Below, piece by piece: positions 24,183 to 33,528 of a stretch of 34,844 nucleotides of DNA (position 1 is the first letter of the stretch; each line of letters opens with the position of its first letter). Source of the DNA: Saprospiraceae bacterium (GTDB lineage: Bacteria > Bacteroidota > Bacteroidia > Chitinophagales > Saprospiraceae). Made by a program: the position numbers and the translations under genes. The stretch spans positions 1 to 34,844 of the forward strand of contig JALWRC010000104.1 of NCBI GenBank assembly GCA_027080725.1, written 5' to 3'. The notes under the pieces are model-generated. The model worked only from the letters and a program-made list of their open reading frames with translations, was not told where the DNA came from and made no database searches.

Positions 24183-25262
24183 ATGAGTAAATTTTATACT
24201 TTAAGTGTTGCGTCGGTGGAAAGAGAAACCCCGGACAGTGTACTGATAACATTTGATGTCCCGGACGCTTTGAGGGAGGTGTTTGGGTATAAGGCCGGGC
24301 AATACCTTACCCTGGAGGCCGATATTGACGGAGAACCCGTGCGCAGGGCCTATTCGCTTTGCACTGCCCCTGAAGAGAGCGTTTGGCAAGTAGGGATTAA
24401 GAGGGTTCCCGGAGGGAAATTCTCTGTATTTGCAAATGAAAAGCTCCGGCCCGGGGACACATTGCGCGTGATGCCCCCACAAGGTAATTTTACCCTGCCT
24501 GGCGGCATTCAAGATGGGCATAGGTCGTATGTCGCATTTGCAGCGGGAAGTGGTATCACTCCGGTAATGTCGATTTTGAAGCATACCCTCATGTCTGTTG
24601 AAACGGCTTCTTTCATACTTTTTTATGGCAATAAAACATCGGAAGATGTGATGTTCCGGGAGACACTCGAACAGTTGAAGAATCAATTTCTGGGTCGCTT
24701 GAGTATTCATCATTTCTTCTCTAGGGAACAGGCGGCTTCTCCGCTATTTCATGGAAGAATTGACGCAGCAAAAGTGAGGCAACTGGCGGGACGCTTGTTT
24801 GACCCGTCAACAGGAGACCTGTTCTTCGCGTGTGGCCCGGGTGAAATGGTAGTGGAGGTAAAAGATACATTGAAGGAACTTGGGGTGCCGGAGGAGGCGC
24901 TTAAGTATGAATTGTTTACACCTGCCGGTGAAAAGAAAGGCGCAGCTAAGGCAAGCGCCCGTGCTGAAGTAAAGCCCACACTTGAGAAAGTTAAGCTTAT
25001 CATAGAGTTGGATGGAGATGATTTTTCGTTAGAAGTAGATCCGAGGTTGACGATTTTGGATGACGGTCTGCTTAATGATCTCGACTTGCCATATGCCTGT
25101 AAGGCGGGTATATGCTGTACTTGCAAAGCAAAGGTAATGGAAGGGGAGGTCAAAATGGAGCGTGCAGATAGTCTGGATCAAGATGAAATCGATGCGGGGT
25201 ATATCCTGACTTGTCAAGCATTTCCGGCGTCAGAGACGGTAAAGGTGGATTTTGATGTATAG
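24183..25262 (+). CDS. PaaE-like ferredoxin-NAD(P)H reductase
   Basis: A 359-residue electron-transfer flavoprotein. Residues about 1-105 bind FAD (RRAYSLCTAP), residues about 110-235 bind NAD(P)H (FAAGSGITPVMS and FFACGPGEMV), and the C-terminal plant-type ferredoxin domain holds the [2Fe-2S] ligands C306, C311, C314 and C344. This order is that of PaaE, the reductase of phenylacetyl-CoA epoxidase. The paaABCD oxygenase genes are not in the window, so it may serve another oxygenase or a ferredoxin. The next gene, a TetR regulator 8 bases on, probably controls it. Confidence 0.9.
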   Translation: MSKFYTLSVASVERETPDSVLITFDVPDALREVFGYKAGQYLTLEADIDGEPVRRAYSLCTAPEESVWQVGIKRVPGGKFSVFANEKLRPGDTLRVMPPQGNFTLPGGIQDGHRSYVAFAAGSGITPVMSILKHTLMSVETASFILFYGNKTSEDVMFRETLEQLKNQFLGRLSIHHFFSREQAASPLFHGRIDAAKVRQLAGRLFDPSTGDLFFACGPGEMVVEVKDTLKELGVPEEALKYELFTPAGEKKGAAKASARAEVKPTLEKVKLIIELDGDDFSLEVDPRLTILDDGLLNDLDLPYACKAGICCTCKAKVMEGEVKMERADSLDQDEIDAGYILTCQAFPASETVKVDFDV

Positions 25263-25270
25263 TCCCTTGT

Positions 25271-25834
25271 ATGAAAATTAAAGAAAAACTGTACCGCACT
25301 GCTGCATTGCTTTTCGAGAAGAAGGGCTATCCGGCGACTTCGGTGAGAGATATCGCCGAGGCGATGCAGTTGAAGCCTTCCAGCCTCTACAGCCACATCA
25401 GACACAAGGAGGAAATTTTAATCTCAATTTGTGATTTAGTCGCATCCCGGTTTGAACGGGCTATAGAGGAGGTCTTGAGTCAGGAGGTTTCTCCTTTGGA
25501 ACAATTAAAAAAAGTGATTGATTTTCATGTTCAGATGGCATTCGAAGATCCCGTTTCTATAACGGTATTCAATAACGAATGGAGGCACTTGCCGTCAGAG
25601 GAATTGTCAATATTTGTACAGCGCCGAAAGGAATATGAGGCGAAGTTGTCCGGTATATTGGCCGCATTGGGAAGGAGTCATGCCCTAAGGCCTATAGCCC
25701 ACCATTTCATACTCCAAACAATGCTTTCAAGCATGCTTTGGCTTCACCGTTCCTTCCCCAAACATGCAGAAGGGGGATTGTCGGAAATACAACAATCGAT
25801 GAAGATTTTCATCTTAAAAGGGATACTTCTCTGA
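25271..25834 (+). CDS. TetR-family regulator
   Basis: A 187-residue regulator. The helix-turn-helix lies at residues about 5-50 (ATSVRDIAEAMQLKPSSLYSHIRHKEEIL), followed by an all-helical ligand domain. It resembles regulators that respond to acyl-CoA, such as PaaR or KstR2-like proteins, and it shares a transcript with the PaaE-like reductase. Autoregulation at the promoter near 24156 is likely but not shown; I see no clear palindromic operator. An RGTATGAAATGG word lies inside it on the minus strand at 25702-25713. Confidence 0.9.
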   Translation: MKIKEKLYRTAALLFEKKGYPATSVRDIAEAMQLKPSSLYSHIRHKEEILISICDLVASRFERAIEEVLSQEVSPLEQLKKVIDFHVQMAFEDPVSITVFNNEWRHLPSEELSIFVQRRKEYEAKLSGILAALGRSHALRPIAHHFILQTMLSSMLWLHRSFPKHAEGGLSEIQQSMKIFILKGILL

Positions 25835-25965
25835 ATCCGGTGAGTTGGTATTTTTTTGGATAGAATTGAGACGCTATGCTTGCATTAAGACCTATAGAAC
25901 ACGATTAATTCGGCAGGAGTATAAAAATTAATTGGTTTGTGTCCGGTGAATCCGATTTCCTTCGT

Positions 25966-25973
25966 TACATTTG
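25966..25973 (+). promoter_or_regulatory. Candidate -7 box of the BNR-repeat gene
   Basis: TACATTTG fits TAnnTTTG, 73 bases before the ATG at 26046. A TTTG at 25936-25939 is 26 bases upstream, somewhat too far for the usual pair. Confidence 0.4.
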
Positions 25974-26045
25974 GGGGTGGTTAGCTGATGATGTGCTCAT
26001 CGGTACCTGTGTTTTTCTAAAGAAATTTTAAAGGGTCTTCTGTAT

Positions 26046-29000
26046 ATGAACTTTTCCAAATGTATTTCTCTGTTATGGCTATCATTGTTTCCGGTGTGGT
26101 CTTCTCTTTTAGCACAAGATAGTACAAAGGAGCTTTCGGTCAATGCCTTGCGGTTTCGCTCTATCGGTCCGGCTATTACGTCGGGTAGAATTGCTGACTT
26201 TGCGGTTCATCCCGACAATCCGGAGGTGTATTTTGTCGCAAGTGCTGCGGGTGGGGTTTGGAAGACGACCAACAATGGGACGACCTTCCGGCCGGTATTC
26301 GATCATTACGGCTCTCATTCGATCGGGTGTTTGGCGATAGATCCAAGTGCTCCATCTACTCTTTGGGTCGGGACAGGGGAAAACAATAATCAGCGCAGTG
26401 TCGATTATGGTGATGGAGTGTACAAGTCTGTCGACGGTGGCAAGAGTTTCAAAAACATGGGACTTAAACAATCCGAACATATCGGACGTATTGTCATCGA
26501 TCCGGAGGATTCTAAAGTCGTCTATGTAGCGGCCATCGGTCCACTTTGGAAGGAAGGGGGTGATCGAGGGGTTTATAAGACAGAAGATGGGGGACAGCAT
26601 TGGTCCAAAGTACTTGCCATCGATGAGCATACGGGAGTGAATGATATCGTCATGGACCCGCGCAACCATAACATTCTCTATGCCGCTGCATATCAGAGAA
26701 GGCGGCATGTATATACCTACCTCGGTGGCGGACCTAAGTCCGGCATATATAAAACAGAAGATGGAGGAAAAACATGGCACCCACTAAAGGGGGGACTTCC
26801 TACGGAAGATATGGGTAGAATCGGACTGGGAATCCCACCGTCCGCTCCTGACAGAATTTATGCCATAATTGAAGCGGCTCGCGGAAAAGGAGGCTTTTTT
26901 GTTTCTACAGATGGTGGCAACTCATGGTCCAGGCGAAGCAAGTATAATACCAGTGGCAATTATTATCAAGAGATTTATATCGATCCCACGAATGAAAACC
27001 GGATTTTCGGGATGGATACCTGGCTCCATGTTAGCGAGGATGGAGGTCGAAGTTTTCATAAAGTTAACGAGCGGTACAAACACGTCGACAATCATTGTAT
27101 GTGGATAGATGTTCATGCTCCGGAGCATTGGCGAGTGGGATGTGACGGAGGCGTCTATGAGACTTACGACGATGGAAGAAGTTGGAGTTTTAAAGACAAT
27201 TTGCCCGTCACCCAGTTTTATAAACTCGGATTGGACAATGACTATCCGTTTTATAAAGTATATGGTGGGACGCAGGATAACTTTTCTTTAGGAGGCCCTA
27301 CACGAACTCCTACCGCACACGGGATACTAAACAGGGATTGGTACATCGTACATGGTGGCGATGGATTTCAGCCGAGGGTGGATCCTACAAATCCCGATAT
27401 CGTTTACGCTTCTTCTCAATATGGGGTATTAGTACGGTTTGATCGCAAGACAGGAGAAGAGGTCGTTATTCAGCCCCTACCGGAGGAAAATAAACCCCTT
27501 TATAAGTGGAATTGGGATGCCCCTTTTATTATCAGCCACCACGATCCTAAGCGATTGTATTTTGCGGCCAATAAAGTGTTGCGGAGTGACGATCGTGGGA
27601 GTTCCTGGCAAGAGATCAGCGAGGACTTGTCGACTCATATCGACCGGAACAAACTGAAGGTCATGGGACGGATATGGAGTGTGGATGCAGTGGCCAAAAA
27701 TCGCTCTACATCGCCTTATGGCGAGATAGTCGCATTGGACGAATCCCCTTTGGATGGTGATATCTTAACGGTTGGGACGGATGACGGACTCATTTGGACG
27801 ACGGTGGATGGTGGGAAGCATTGGAGGAAAATCGAGCAAGTGCCCGGGGCCCCATCCCGCTCATATGTCAATGACTTGCTCCTTTCCTCGTTTGATAAGA
27901 ATACTATTTATGCCGTGTTTAACCATCACAAGTACGGGGACTTTAAACCCTATATTTTCAAGAGTGAGGACTTTGGTATTTCCTGGCAAAAGATAACGAC
28001 AGGACTCCCGGAGAGGGGCTCGGTATTTGCCATCGTACAAGATCATGAGGATGCTGATTTATTGTTTTGCGGGACCGAGTTTGGGGTGTATTTCTCGAAT
28101 GATGGAGGTATGAAATGGCGGGCCATGAAAGGAGGACTGCCGACCATCGCCATAAGGGATTTGGCCATCCAGAAGAGAGAGGATGATTTGGTATTGGCCT
28201 CGTTTGGCAGGGGATTTTATGTCCTGGATGATTATTCGAGTCTGAGGCATTTAAAAGAAGCGGTCGAGGATTCTTTTTATCTCTTCGCAATACGCAAGGC
28301 CTACCAATACGAAGAAGACACTCCGCTGGGACTGCCCGGCAAGGCGTTTCAAGGTGACGGAATGTATAATGGGGAGAACCTCGGCCCCAAAGCGATATTG
28401 ACCTATTACGTAAAGGAGGGATTTAAGTCCTTGAAGGAAAAGCGAAAGGAGGAAGAGAAGAAAGCACTTGGGGAATGGAAGGATACGCCATTCCCGGATT
28501 ATGACGCTTATGATAAAGAACTCAATGAAAAAATACCTCAACTATGGGCCGTTATAACGGATATTGAGGGCAATCAAATCGTCAAGGTCAAGGGCGATTT
28601 GTCCAAGGGGCTTCATCGTATGTTTTGGGATATGCGTTTTCCATCGATGCAGCCGGTGCGATTGAAGCCGTACGATACTTCCAATCCTTTTAACCCGCCT
28701 CCTCATGGAGCATTGGTCCCGGCGGGTGATTATTTTGCGCAACTCTATCTCTTGGCCGATGGGCATTGGAAGCCGGTATCGCAAAGACAAGCATTGACAG
28801 TAGAACCGATAGACCGGCCTTCTCTACCTGTAGATGTCAAGGAGCGGGATGTGTTCAAGGCGGAATTGGCTGAATTGGTCAGAAAGGGGGGAGCTATTCA
28901 GGGAATGTTTGGAGAAGCGAATAAGGGGTTGCAATTCATCTCACGAGCTTTGTCTAATGGCGGAAGGGTGGATAGCTCACTTTATCGCCAATACGAGCAA

Positions 29001-29288
29001 TTGGTCGATGAGCAGAAGGCGATCAGGAAGGCACTTTATGGGGATAATGTCAAGCGGCGATTGGATCTGCCGGACGTATTGTCCCCGCTACAACGACTCG
29101 GTACGTTGCGCTGGTTTCAAGGTGGATACAATGGCACTCCTCTTAAAGCGCATCGACAATCTCTGATGTTGTTAAAAGCTCAAATGCCGGGATTAATGGA
29201 AAGGGTAAAGGCCTTTAGAACCGCCGTCCAGACACTCAATGACAGGTTGGAGGCCTATAGATTGCCCTATACTCCGGGAAGAAACTAA
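26046..29288 (+). CDS. Secreted BNR/sortilin-like beta-propeller protein
   Basis: A 1080-residue secreted protein. Residues 1-23 form a signal peptide ending SLLAQ. Residues about 40-750 contain about eleven Asp-box/BNR motifs (S/T-x-D-x-G-x-x-W/F), such as KSVDGGKSF, KTEDGGQHW, SEDGGRSF, TVDGGKHW and SNDGGMKW, which build one or two beta-propellers of the VPS10/sortilin type. The remaining 330 residues hold a beta-domain (from VITDIEGN) and a helical C-terminus. Such proteins are often called glycosyl hydrolases, but catalytic residues are not evident, so a binding role is equally possible. No T9SS domain is seen. It is followed closely by a small membrane protein gene. A GGTATGAAATGG word is inside it at 28107-28118. 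Confidence 0.88.
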   Translation: MNFSKCISLLWLSLFPVWSSLLAQDSTKELSVNALRFRSIGPAITSGRIADFAVHPDNPEVYFVASAAGGVWKTTNNGTTFRPVFDHYGSHSIGCLAIDPSAPSTLWVGTGENNNQRSVDYGDGVYKSVDGGKSFKNMGLKQSEHIGRIVIDPEDSKVVYVAAIGPLWKEGGDRGVYKTEDGGQHWSKVLAIDEHTGVNDIVMDPRNHNILYAAAYQRRRHVYTYLGGGPKSGIYKTEDGGKTWHPLKGGLPTEDMGRIGLGIPPSAPDRIYAIIEAARGKGGFFVSTDGGNSWSRRSKYNTSGNYYQEIYIDPTNENRIFGMDTWLHVSEDGGRSFHKVNERYKHVDNHCMWIDVHAPEHWRVGCDGGVYETYDDGRSWSFKDNLPVTQFYKLGLDNDYPFYKVYGGTQDNFSLGGPTRTPTAHGILNRDWYIVHGGDGFQPRVDPTNPDIVYASSQYGVLVRFDRKTGEEVVIQPLPEENKPLYKWNWDAPFIISHHDPKRLYFAANKVLRSDDRGSSWQEISEDLSTHIDRNKLKVMGRIWSVDAVAKNRSTSPYGEIVALDESPLDGDILTVGTDDGLIWTTVDGGKHWRKIEQVPGAPSRSYVNDLLLSSFDKNTIYAVFNHHKYGDFKPYIFKSEDFGISWQKITTGLPERGSVFAIVQDHEDADLLFCGTEFGVYFSNDGGMKWRAMKGGLPTIAIRDLAIQKREDDLVLASFGRGFYVLDDYSSLRHLKEAVEDSFYLFAIRKAYQYEEDTPLGLPGKAFQGDGMYNGENLGPKAILTYYVKEGFKSLKEKRKEEEKKALGEWKDTPFPDYDAYDKELNEKIPQLWAVITDIEGNQIVKVKGDLSKGLHRMFWDMRFPSMQPVRLKPYDTSNPFNPPPHGALVPAGDYFAQLYLLADGHWKPVSQRQALTVEPIDRPSLPVDVKERDVFKAELAELVRKGGAIQGMFGEANKGLQFISRALSNGGRVDSSLYRQYEQLVDEQKAIRKALYGDNVKRRLDLPDVLSPLQRLGTLRWFQGGYNGTPLKAHRQSLMLLKAQMPGLMERVKAFRTAVQTLNDRLEAYRLPYTPGRN

Positions 29289-29316
29289 TTCATTTTTTCA
29301 TTAAAATACGTATCTT

Positions 29317-29796
29317 ATGAAAGTTGTTTATTCATTCTTCTATGTTATTTTATTAAGCGTTGTTTGCTCTACAGGAGCCTTTGCCGTACATTCACATATC
29401 ACTCCGGAGCAAAAGGTGTTGAACACTGAGGTGAAGAGCCTCTATGGGGTGCCCTTTCATGCTGAGACAGCTTTTACTCTCGGTGATGTGCTTCGTTATT
29501 CCCCAAAAGAATTTGAAGCCATCTATGGAGTGGATTTGACAATGAAACAAAAATTGGCTTACCGTTTTGCAAAGGCAGATATCCGGTACCGAATGAGCCA
29601 AGGCGATTACGAATTGGCCAATATGCCATCACGTAGCTCGGGATTCACATTTCTGGGATTCCTGTTGGGCTTTTTCTTCTCTTTGATTGGCGTTTTAATT
29701 GCATGGTTAATATGGGGCAGGAGAGGATTGATATCCTCGCTTTGGGGAGTGCTTTTTGGGTTTATTCTATTTATAGTAGGATGGAAGGCCAGATAG
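29317..29796 (+). CDS. Small envelope protein, signal peptide and two C-terminal helices
   Basis: A 159-residue protein that I do not recognise by name. Residues 1-23 look like a signal peptide (ending GAFAVHS). Residues about 30-110 form a soluble part with LTMKQKLAYRFAKADIRYRM, a basic amphipathic stretch. Two membrane helices follow (about 110-130 and 138-155) around an RRGL turn. The same plan, a short secreted part before a basic helix and two membrane segments, is common among Bacteroidota proteins of unknown function. It begins 28 bases after the BNR gene and is probably co-transcribed. Confidence 0.75.
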   Translation: MKVVYSFFYVILLSVVCSTGAFAVHSHITPEQKVLNTEVKSLYGVPFHAETAFTLGDVLRYSPKEFEAIYGVDLTMKQKLAYRFAKADIRYRMSQGDYELANMPSRSSGFTFLGFLLGFFFSLIGVLIAWLIWGRRGLISSLWGVLFGFILFIVGWKAR

Positions 29797-29910
29797 TGTC
29801 TGTTTATTGATATCAGGCGATGGATGATTGGGATTCGTCCGTTGCCATGCCCTTGGTCGATTAAAAGAAGTACTTGGTCTGTTATAATGCAGGGCCAATT
29901 GATGGCGTTA

Positions 29911-29918
29911 TAGTTTTG
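29911..29918 (+). promoter_or_regulatory. Candidate -7 box of the TonB receptor gene
   Basis: TAGTTTTG fits TAnnTTTG, 20 bases before the ATG at 29938, giving a very short leader. No -33 TTG lies at the right distance. Confidence 0.4.
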
Positions 29919-29937
29919 CAAACAAAAAGAGATTTAT

Positions 29938-32262
29938 ATGCAAAACTATTTGTGGGTAATACTTTGCTTTTGGGTGGTGTCTGTAGGACAATCGCAGGTG
30001 TATACCGTAAGTGGATATGTCAAAGACGCTTCGACAGGGGAGACCCTCATCGGTGCGAATGTCTACGACAAGAACAATACACAGATTGGAGCCTCTACTA
30101 ATGATTATGGGTTTTATTCGATGCGATTGGAGAAAGGGGGCCACACCCTGACAGCCTCTTATCTAGGTTATGAAGACCAGGAGGTGATATTGGATCTTAG
30201 CTCCGATCAACGTATCAATTTTAATTTGTCTTCCGGTGTCCGCATCGAGGAGGTCGTTGTGGAGGCGAAAAAGAAAGACGCCAATATCTCAAGGACGGAA
30301 ATGGGAGTGGTCGAGCTTCCCATGAATGAGATTAAATCACTGCCCGTCTTGATGGGGGAGACTGATATCCTAAAGGTGGTCCAGCTTTTGCCCGGCGTGT
30401 CGTCAGCAGGAGAGGGGAGCACGGGGCTTTATGTCAGAGGGGGAGGACCGGACCAAAACCTGGTTTTATTGGATGAGGCGGTGGTCTACAACACCGGCCA
30501 TATGCTTGGTTTTTTCTCTGTGTTCAATGGAGATGCAGTAAAAAATATCACATTGCATAAGGGAGGAGGTCCGGCAAAATACGGGGGGCGGCTGTCCTCC
30601 GTATTGGATGTGCGAATGAAGGATGGCAATAATCAATCCTTTCATGTGAAAGGAGGGATTGGGGTGATTTCCTCAAAACTCAATATCGAAGGTCCTATTG
30701 TCAAGAATAAAGCCTCATTTGTATTGTCAGGCCGCCGTACCTATGTGTTGGATATCGTCCAACCTTTCTTGACAGGAGACAATTTTAAAGGGACAAATTA
30801 CTACTTTTACGATTTTAATGCCAAGGTAAATTATACCCTGTCTGACCGGGATAGACTCTACCTCAGCGGGTATTTTGGACGGGATGTTTTTAGTTATAAA
30901 TCATCAAAGCAAGCTTTTAGCGTTAACTTCCCTTATGGCAATGCAACTTCCACCATCCGTTGGAACCATCTGTTCAATGATCGTTTTTTTATGAATCTCT
31001 CCGGTATCTTTAACAATTATAGATTTGATTTTGAAGGAGCAGCTCAGGAGAACGCCAGTTTCACACTCTCCAGTGAAGTCCTGGACTATACACTTAAATC
31101 CGATTTTGAATTTTATTGGAACAATACCAATACGATAAAATTTGGACTCCAAAGTATGTATCACCGGCTTTCGCCTAGGACTTTGAGCTTTAACCAGGGG
31201 GGACAGAAAGTTTCTTCGCCTTTTGCCCCCAAGTACGCGGTAGAATCTGCAGTATATTTACAAGATGATTGGACGGTAACCCGGGATTTTGAAGTGCATG
31301 CAGGATTGAGGTACAGTATGTTTAATCATATCGGACCCTATACGTCTAATCTTACAGGCCGAACGTACAAGGATTGGGAAATCGTCAAAACATATGGAGG
31401 ATGGGAACCCCGATTGAGTATGAAGTACACCCTGAATGCTAACACATCCTTGAAATCAGCTATTTCATACGGAAACCAATATATCCATCTGGTCTCCAAT
31501 AGTACCAGTACTTTACCCATAGATGTTTGGGTGCCCAGTTCCGAACTCGTACCACCCCAGACAGGAATCCAGCTGTCTTTAGGAGTGTTCGAGGATTTTC
31601 TGAACCACGAGTATACCACTTCTATCGAAGGGTACTACAAGAGCATGGGGGGGCAAATCGACTATGCCGAATACTATGTACCCAACTTTGAGCATGAATT
31701 GGAAGAGGAATTCGTTTTCGGAAAGGGACAAGCGTATGGCATCGAACTCTTCGTCAAAAAACAATCCGGGAATTGGACAGGATGGCTAGGGTATACCTTA
31801 TCCAGGGCAGAGCGAACCTTTCCGGAAATCGAAGAAGGACGATCATTTAAGACCGTATACGATAGATTGCACGATATGTCTGTTGTGGCCAGTTATAAGC
31901 TCAATGATCAATGGAATTTCAGTGGGGTATTCGTATATGGCTCGGGCAAACGCTACACTCCGCTGAAGAGCTTGTACCGTTTGGATAGGGAGCTCAATGT
32001 GCGCTATGGACCGAGAAATAGTGCGCAACTCGAGGCCTACCACCGCCTCGATATTGCGGCGACGTTCAAGCCTAAGCATAGGAGTAAGAAATGGAAAGAT
32101 GCCTGGGTGTTTTCGATTTACAATGTGTATAATCGAAAGAATCCGCTTTTTATTTATTACGACTTGTCTACAGGCGATGCGAACGGGGAGTTTCAGGCAA
32201 AAGCCTATAAGGTGACCATCTTCCCAATTATCCCATCTGTGGCTTGGAATTTTGAATTTTAG
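29938..32262 (+). CDS. TonB-dependent receptor with carboxypeptidase-like N-domain
   Basis: A 774-residue outer membrane receptor. Residues 1-20 are a signal peptide. Residues about 22-105 are a CarboxypepD_reg-like domain (VSGYVKDASTGETLIGANVYD, with LGYEDQEV). The plug lies about 120-230 (LLPGVSSAGEGSTGLYVRGGGPDQNLVLLDEAVVYNTGH region). The rest is a beta-barrel ending in an aromatic strand (VAWNFEF), as outer membrane proteins do. It imports an unknown ligand using TonB energy. The DUF4249 lipoprotein gene 64 bases downstream is its usual partner, analogous to but distinct from SusC/SusD. No sugar-processing genes are nearby, so the ligand cannot be told. Confidence 0.92.
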   Translation: MQNYLWVILCFWVVSVGQSQVYTVSGYVKDASTGETLIGANVYDKNNTQIGASTNDYGFYSMRLEKGGHTLTASYLGYEDQEVILDLSSDQRINFNLSSGVRIEEVVVEAKKKDANISRTEMGVVELPMNEIKSLPVLMGETDILKVVQLLPGVSSAGEGSTGLYVRGGGPDQNLVLLDEAVVYNTGHMLGFFSVFNGDAVKNITLHKGGGPAKYGGRLSSVLDVRMKDGNNQSFHVKGGIGVISSKLNIEGPIVKNKASFVLSGRRTYVLDIVQPFLTGDNFKGTNYYFYDFNAKVNYTLSDRDRLYLSGYFGRDVFSYKSSKQAFSVNFPYGNATSTIRWNHLFNDRFFMNLSGIFNNYRFDFEGAAQENASFTLSSEVLDYTLKSDFEFYWNNTNTIKFGLQSMYHRLSPRTLSFNQGGQKVSSPFAPKYAVESAVYLQDDWTVTRDFEVHAGLRYSMFNHIGPYTSNLTGRTYKDWEIVKTYGGWEPRLSMKYTLNANTSLKSAISYGNQYIHLVSNSTSTLPIDVWVPSSELVPPQTGIQLSLGVFEDFLNHEYTTSIEGYYKSMGGQIDYAEYYVPNFEHELEEEFVFGKGQAYGIELFVKKQSGNWTGWLGYTLSRAERTFPEIEEGRSFKTVYDRLHDMSVVASYKLNDQWNFSGVFVYGSGKRYTPLKSLYRLDRELNVRYGPRNSAQLEAYHRLDIAATFKPKHRSKKWKDAWVFSIYNVYNRKNPLFIYYDLSTGDANGEFQAKAYKVTIFPIIPSVAWNFEF

Positions 32263-32326
32263 TAAAAGGGCAGGCTCAATAGCCCACAAAGGTCATATGT
32301 GTTTTGGTGCATTAAAAGTAATTAGA

Positions 32327-33274
32327 ATGAAATGGATATTAGAGTTTTTGCTGAACCCTTCATGGTTGTCAATGATTATAATCGTTTTGTTGGGGATGTC
32401 CTGTGAGGAGGAAGTCATCCCGCCTCCCGTAGAGCATGCAAAGGAAATTGTGGTCGAAGGGTATGTCGAAAAAGGGGAAGGGGCGATGCCGCCTTATGTG
32501 ATACTCAGTTATTCTTTTCCCTTTTTTAGCAAGTTGTCGACGGAAGATTTTGCGAAAAGCTTTATCAACGCCGCGGAAGTATATGTCGTTTATTCCGGCA
32601 ACAGATATGAATTGGAAAAGGTGTGTTTAAAAGATTTACCCGTTCTTTTGAGAGAACAACTTGCCAGGCAACTGGGAGTGAATCCCGCGCTTTTCGAGTC
32701 AGCTGACCTCTGTTTTTATATTGATTTGATGAGAAACATACCCGTCGAGGAAAAGGGTACATATTATTTGAATGCGATTGTTGGCGGTGATACTATAAAG
32801 GCGGAGACCACCATACCGGAGCCTGTCGAGTTGGATAGCTTGTATTATCTGCCTGTTGTTGGTGTAGACTCGTCCTATAGGGAGATGAAAGCCTCACTTG
32901 ATCCGCCGGAAGGCCTCCATTATTACAGGTACTTTGCCAAAGTGAATCAGGGGAGATTTCAAACCGCTTCACGCTCGGTCTTTACGGATAAATTATTTTC
33001 TGAAGAAGGACTTGATTTTAGATTACCCAAACCGGAAGGAGCTGATACCAAGCCCGGAGACCCCACTCGTTTTTTATATGAAGTAGGGGATACGGTTACC
33101 CTCAAATGGAGTACCATTGATGAGGCGCATTACGATTTTTGGCGCACTTTGGAGTACAATAGACAAAATCAAGGGCCTTTTTCCTCTTATACACGTGTCA
33201 AATCAAATGTACAGGGCGGGATAGGTATTTGGGGCGGAATGCGCTATTTTATATATAGGAGTATTGTGGAGTAA
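32327..33274 (+). CDS. DUF4249 lipoprotein
   Basis: A 315-residue lipoprotein. The chosen ATG starts MKWILEF and gives a signal peptide ending in GMSC (C24), the lipidation site. A TTG at 32252 in the same frame would add 25 residues that are not signal-like, so it is not preferred. The domain begins VVEGYVEKGEGAMPPYVILSYSFPF and ends VQGGIGIWGG, both usual for DUF4249. It probably sits on the outer membrane beside the TonB receptor encoded just upstream. The word ATGAAATGG forms its first three codons, and an RGTATGAAATGG copy begins two bases after its stop. Confidence 0.88.
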   Translation: MKWILEFLLNPSWLSMIIIVLLGMSCEEEVIPPPVEHAKEIVVEGYVEKGEGAMPPYVILSYSFPFFSKLSTEDFAKSFINAAEVYVVYSGNRYELEKVCLKDLPVLLREQLARQLGVNPALFESADLCFYIDLMRNIPVEEKGTYYLNAIVGGDTIKAETTIPEPVELDSLYYLPVVGVDSSYREMKASLDPPEGLHYYRYFAKVNQGRFQTASRSVFTDKLFSEEGLDFRLPKPEGADTKPGDPTRFLYEVGDTVTLKWSTIDEAHYDFWRTLEYNRQNQGPFSSYTRVKSNVQGGIGIWGGMRYFIYRSIVE

Positions 33275-33275
33275 G

Positions 33276-33287
33276 AGTATGAAATGG
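33276..33287 (+). repeat. AGTATGAAATGG word after the DUF4249 gene
   Basis: Exact copy of RGTATGAAATGG, starting two bases after the stop codon. The flank TAGACAAT resembles that of the variant at 24121. Confidence 0.7.
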
Positions 33288-33443
33288 TAGACAATAGAGG
33301 AATAGGAAAGGGAATTGCTATCTTAATACTCCTTTGCGATTAGCTATCTCACTCAAGGGACCAAATCAAACAAACTTCCTAAAATGTACAATTCTTAAGC
33401 ATCAGCAAGCCTGCAATCCAAGCTAAACCTTTTAGAAGGAAGA

Positions 33444-33491
33444 ATGAAAATAGTACGATTCCTGTTCGTTTTGTGTTTTTTTTGTTTATAA
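33444..33491 (+). pseudogene. Possible signal-peptide remnant or leader peptide
   Basis: An ATG with an AGAAGGAAG ribosome binding site just upstream opens a 15-residue frame, MKIVRFLFVLCFFCL, then a stop. The text looks like a signal peptide. It may be the stub of a decayed secreted-protein gene. No continuation in another frame is recognisable. Confidence 0.25.
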
Positions 33492-33528
33492 ATTTCATCC
33501 CGGTATTTGATGAGGATATGCATTGTTC

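Noticed and set aside
26109-26780. 223-codon open frame on the minus strand
   Set aside because: It lies wholly inside the BNR-repeat gene, antisense, with no recognisable domain; the sense frame has clear Asp-box motifs.
32252-32326. Upstream TTG start for the DUF4249 gene
   Set aside because: It would overlap the receptor gene and hide the lipoprotein signal; the ATG at 32327 gives a normal signal peptide.
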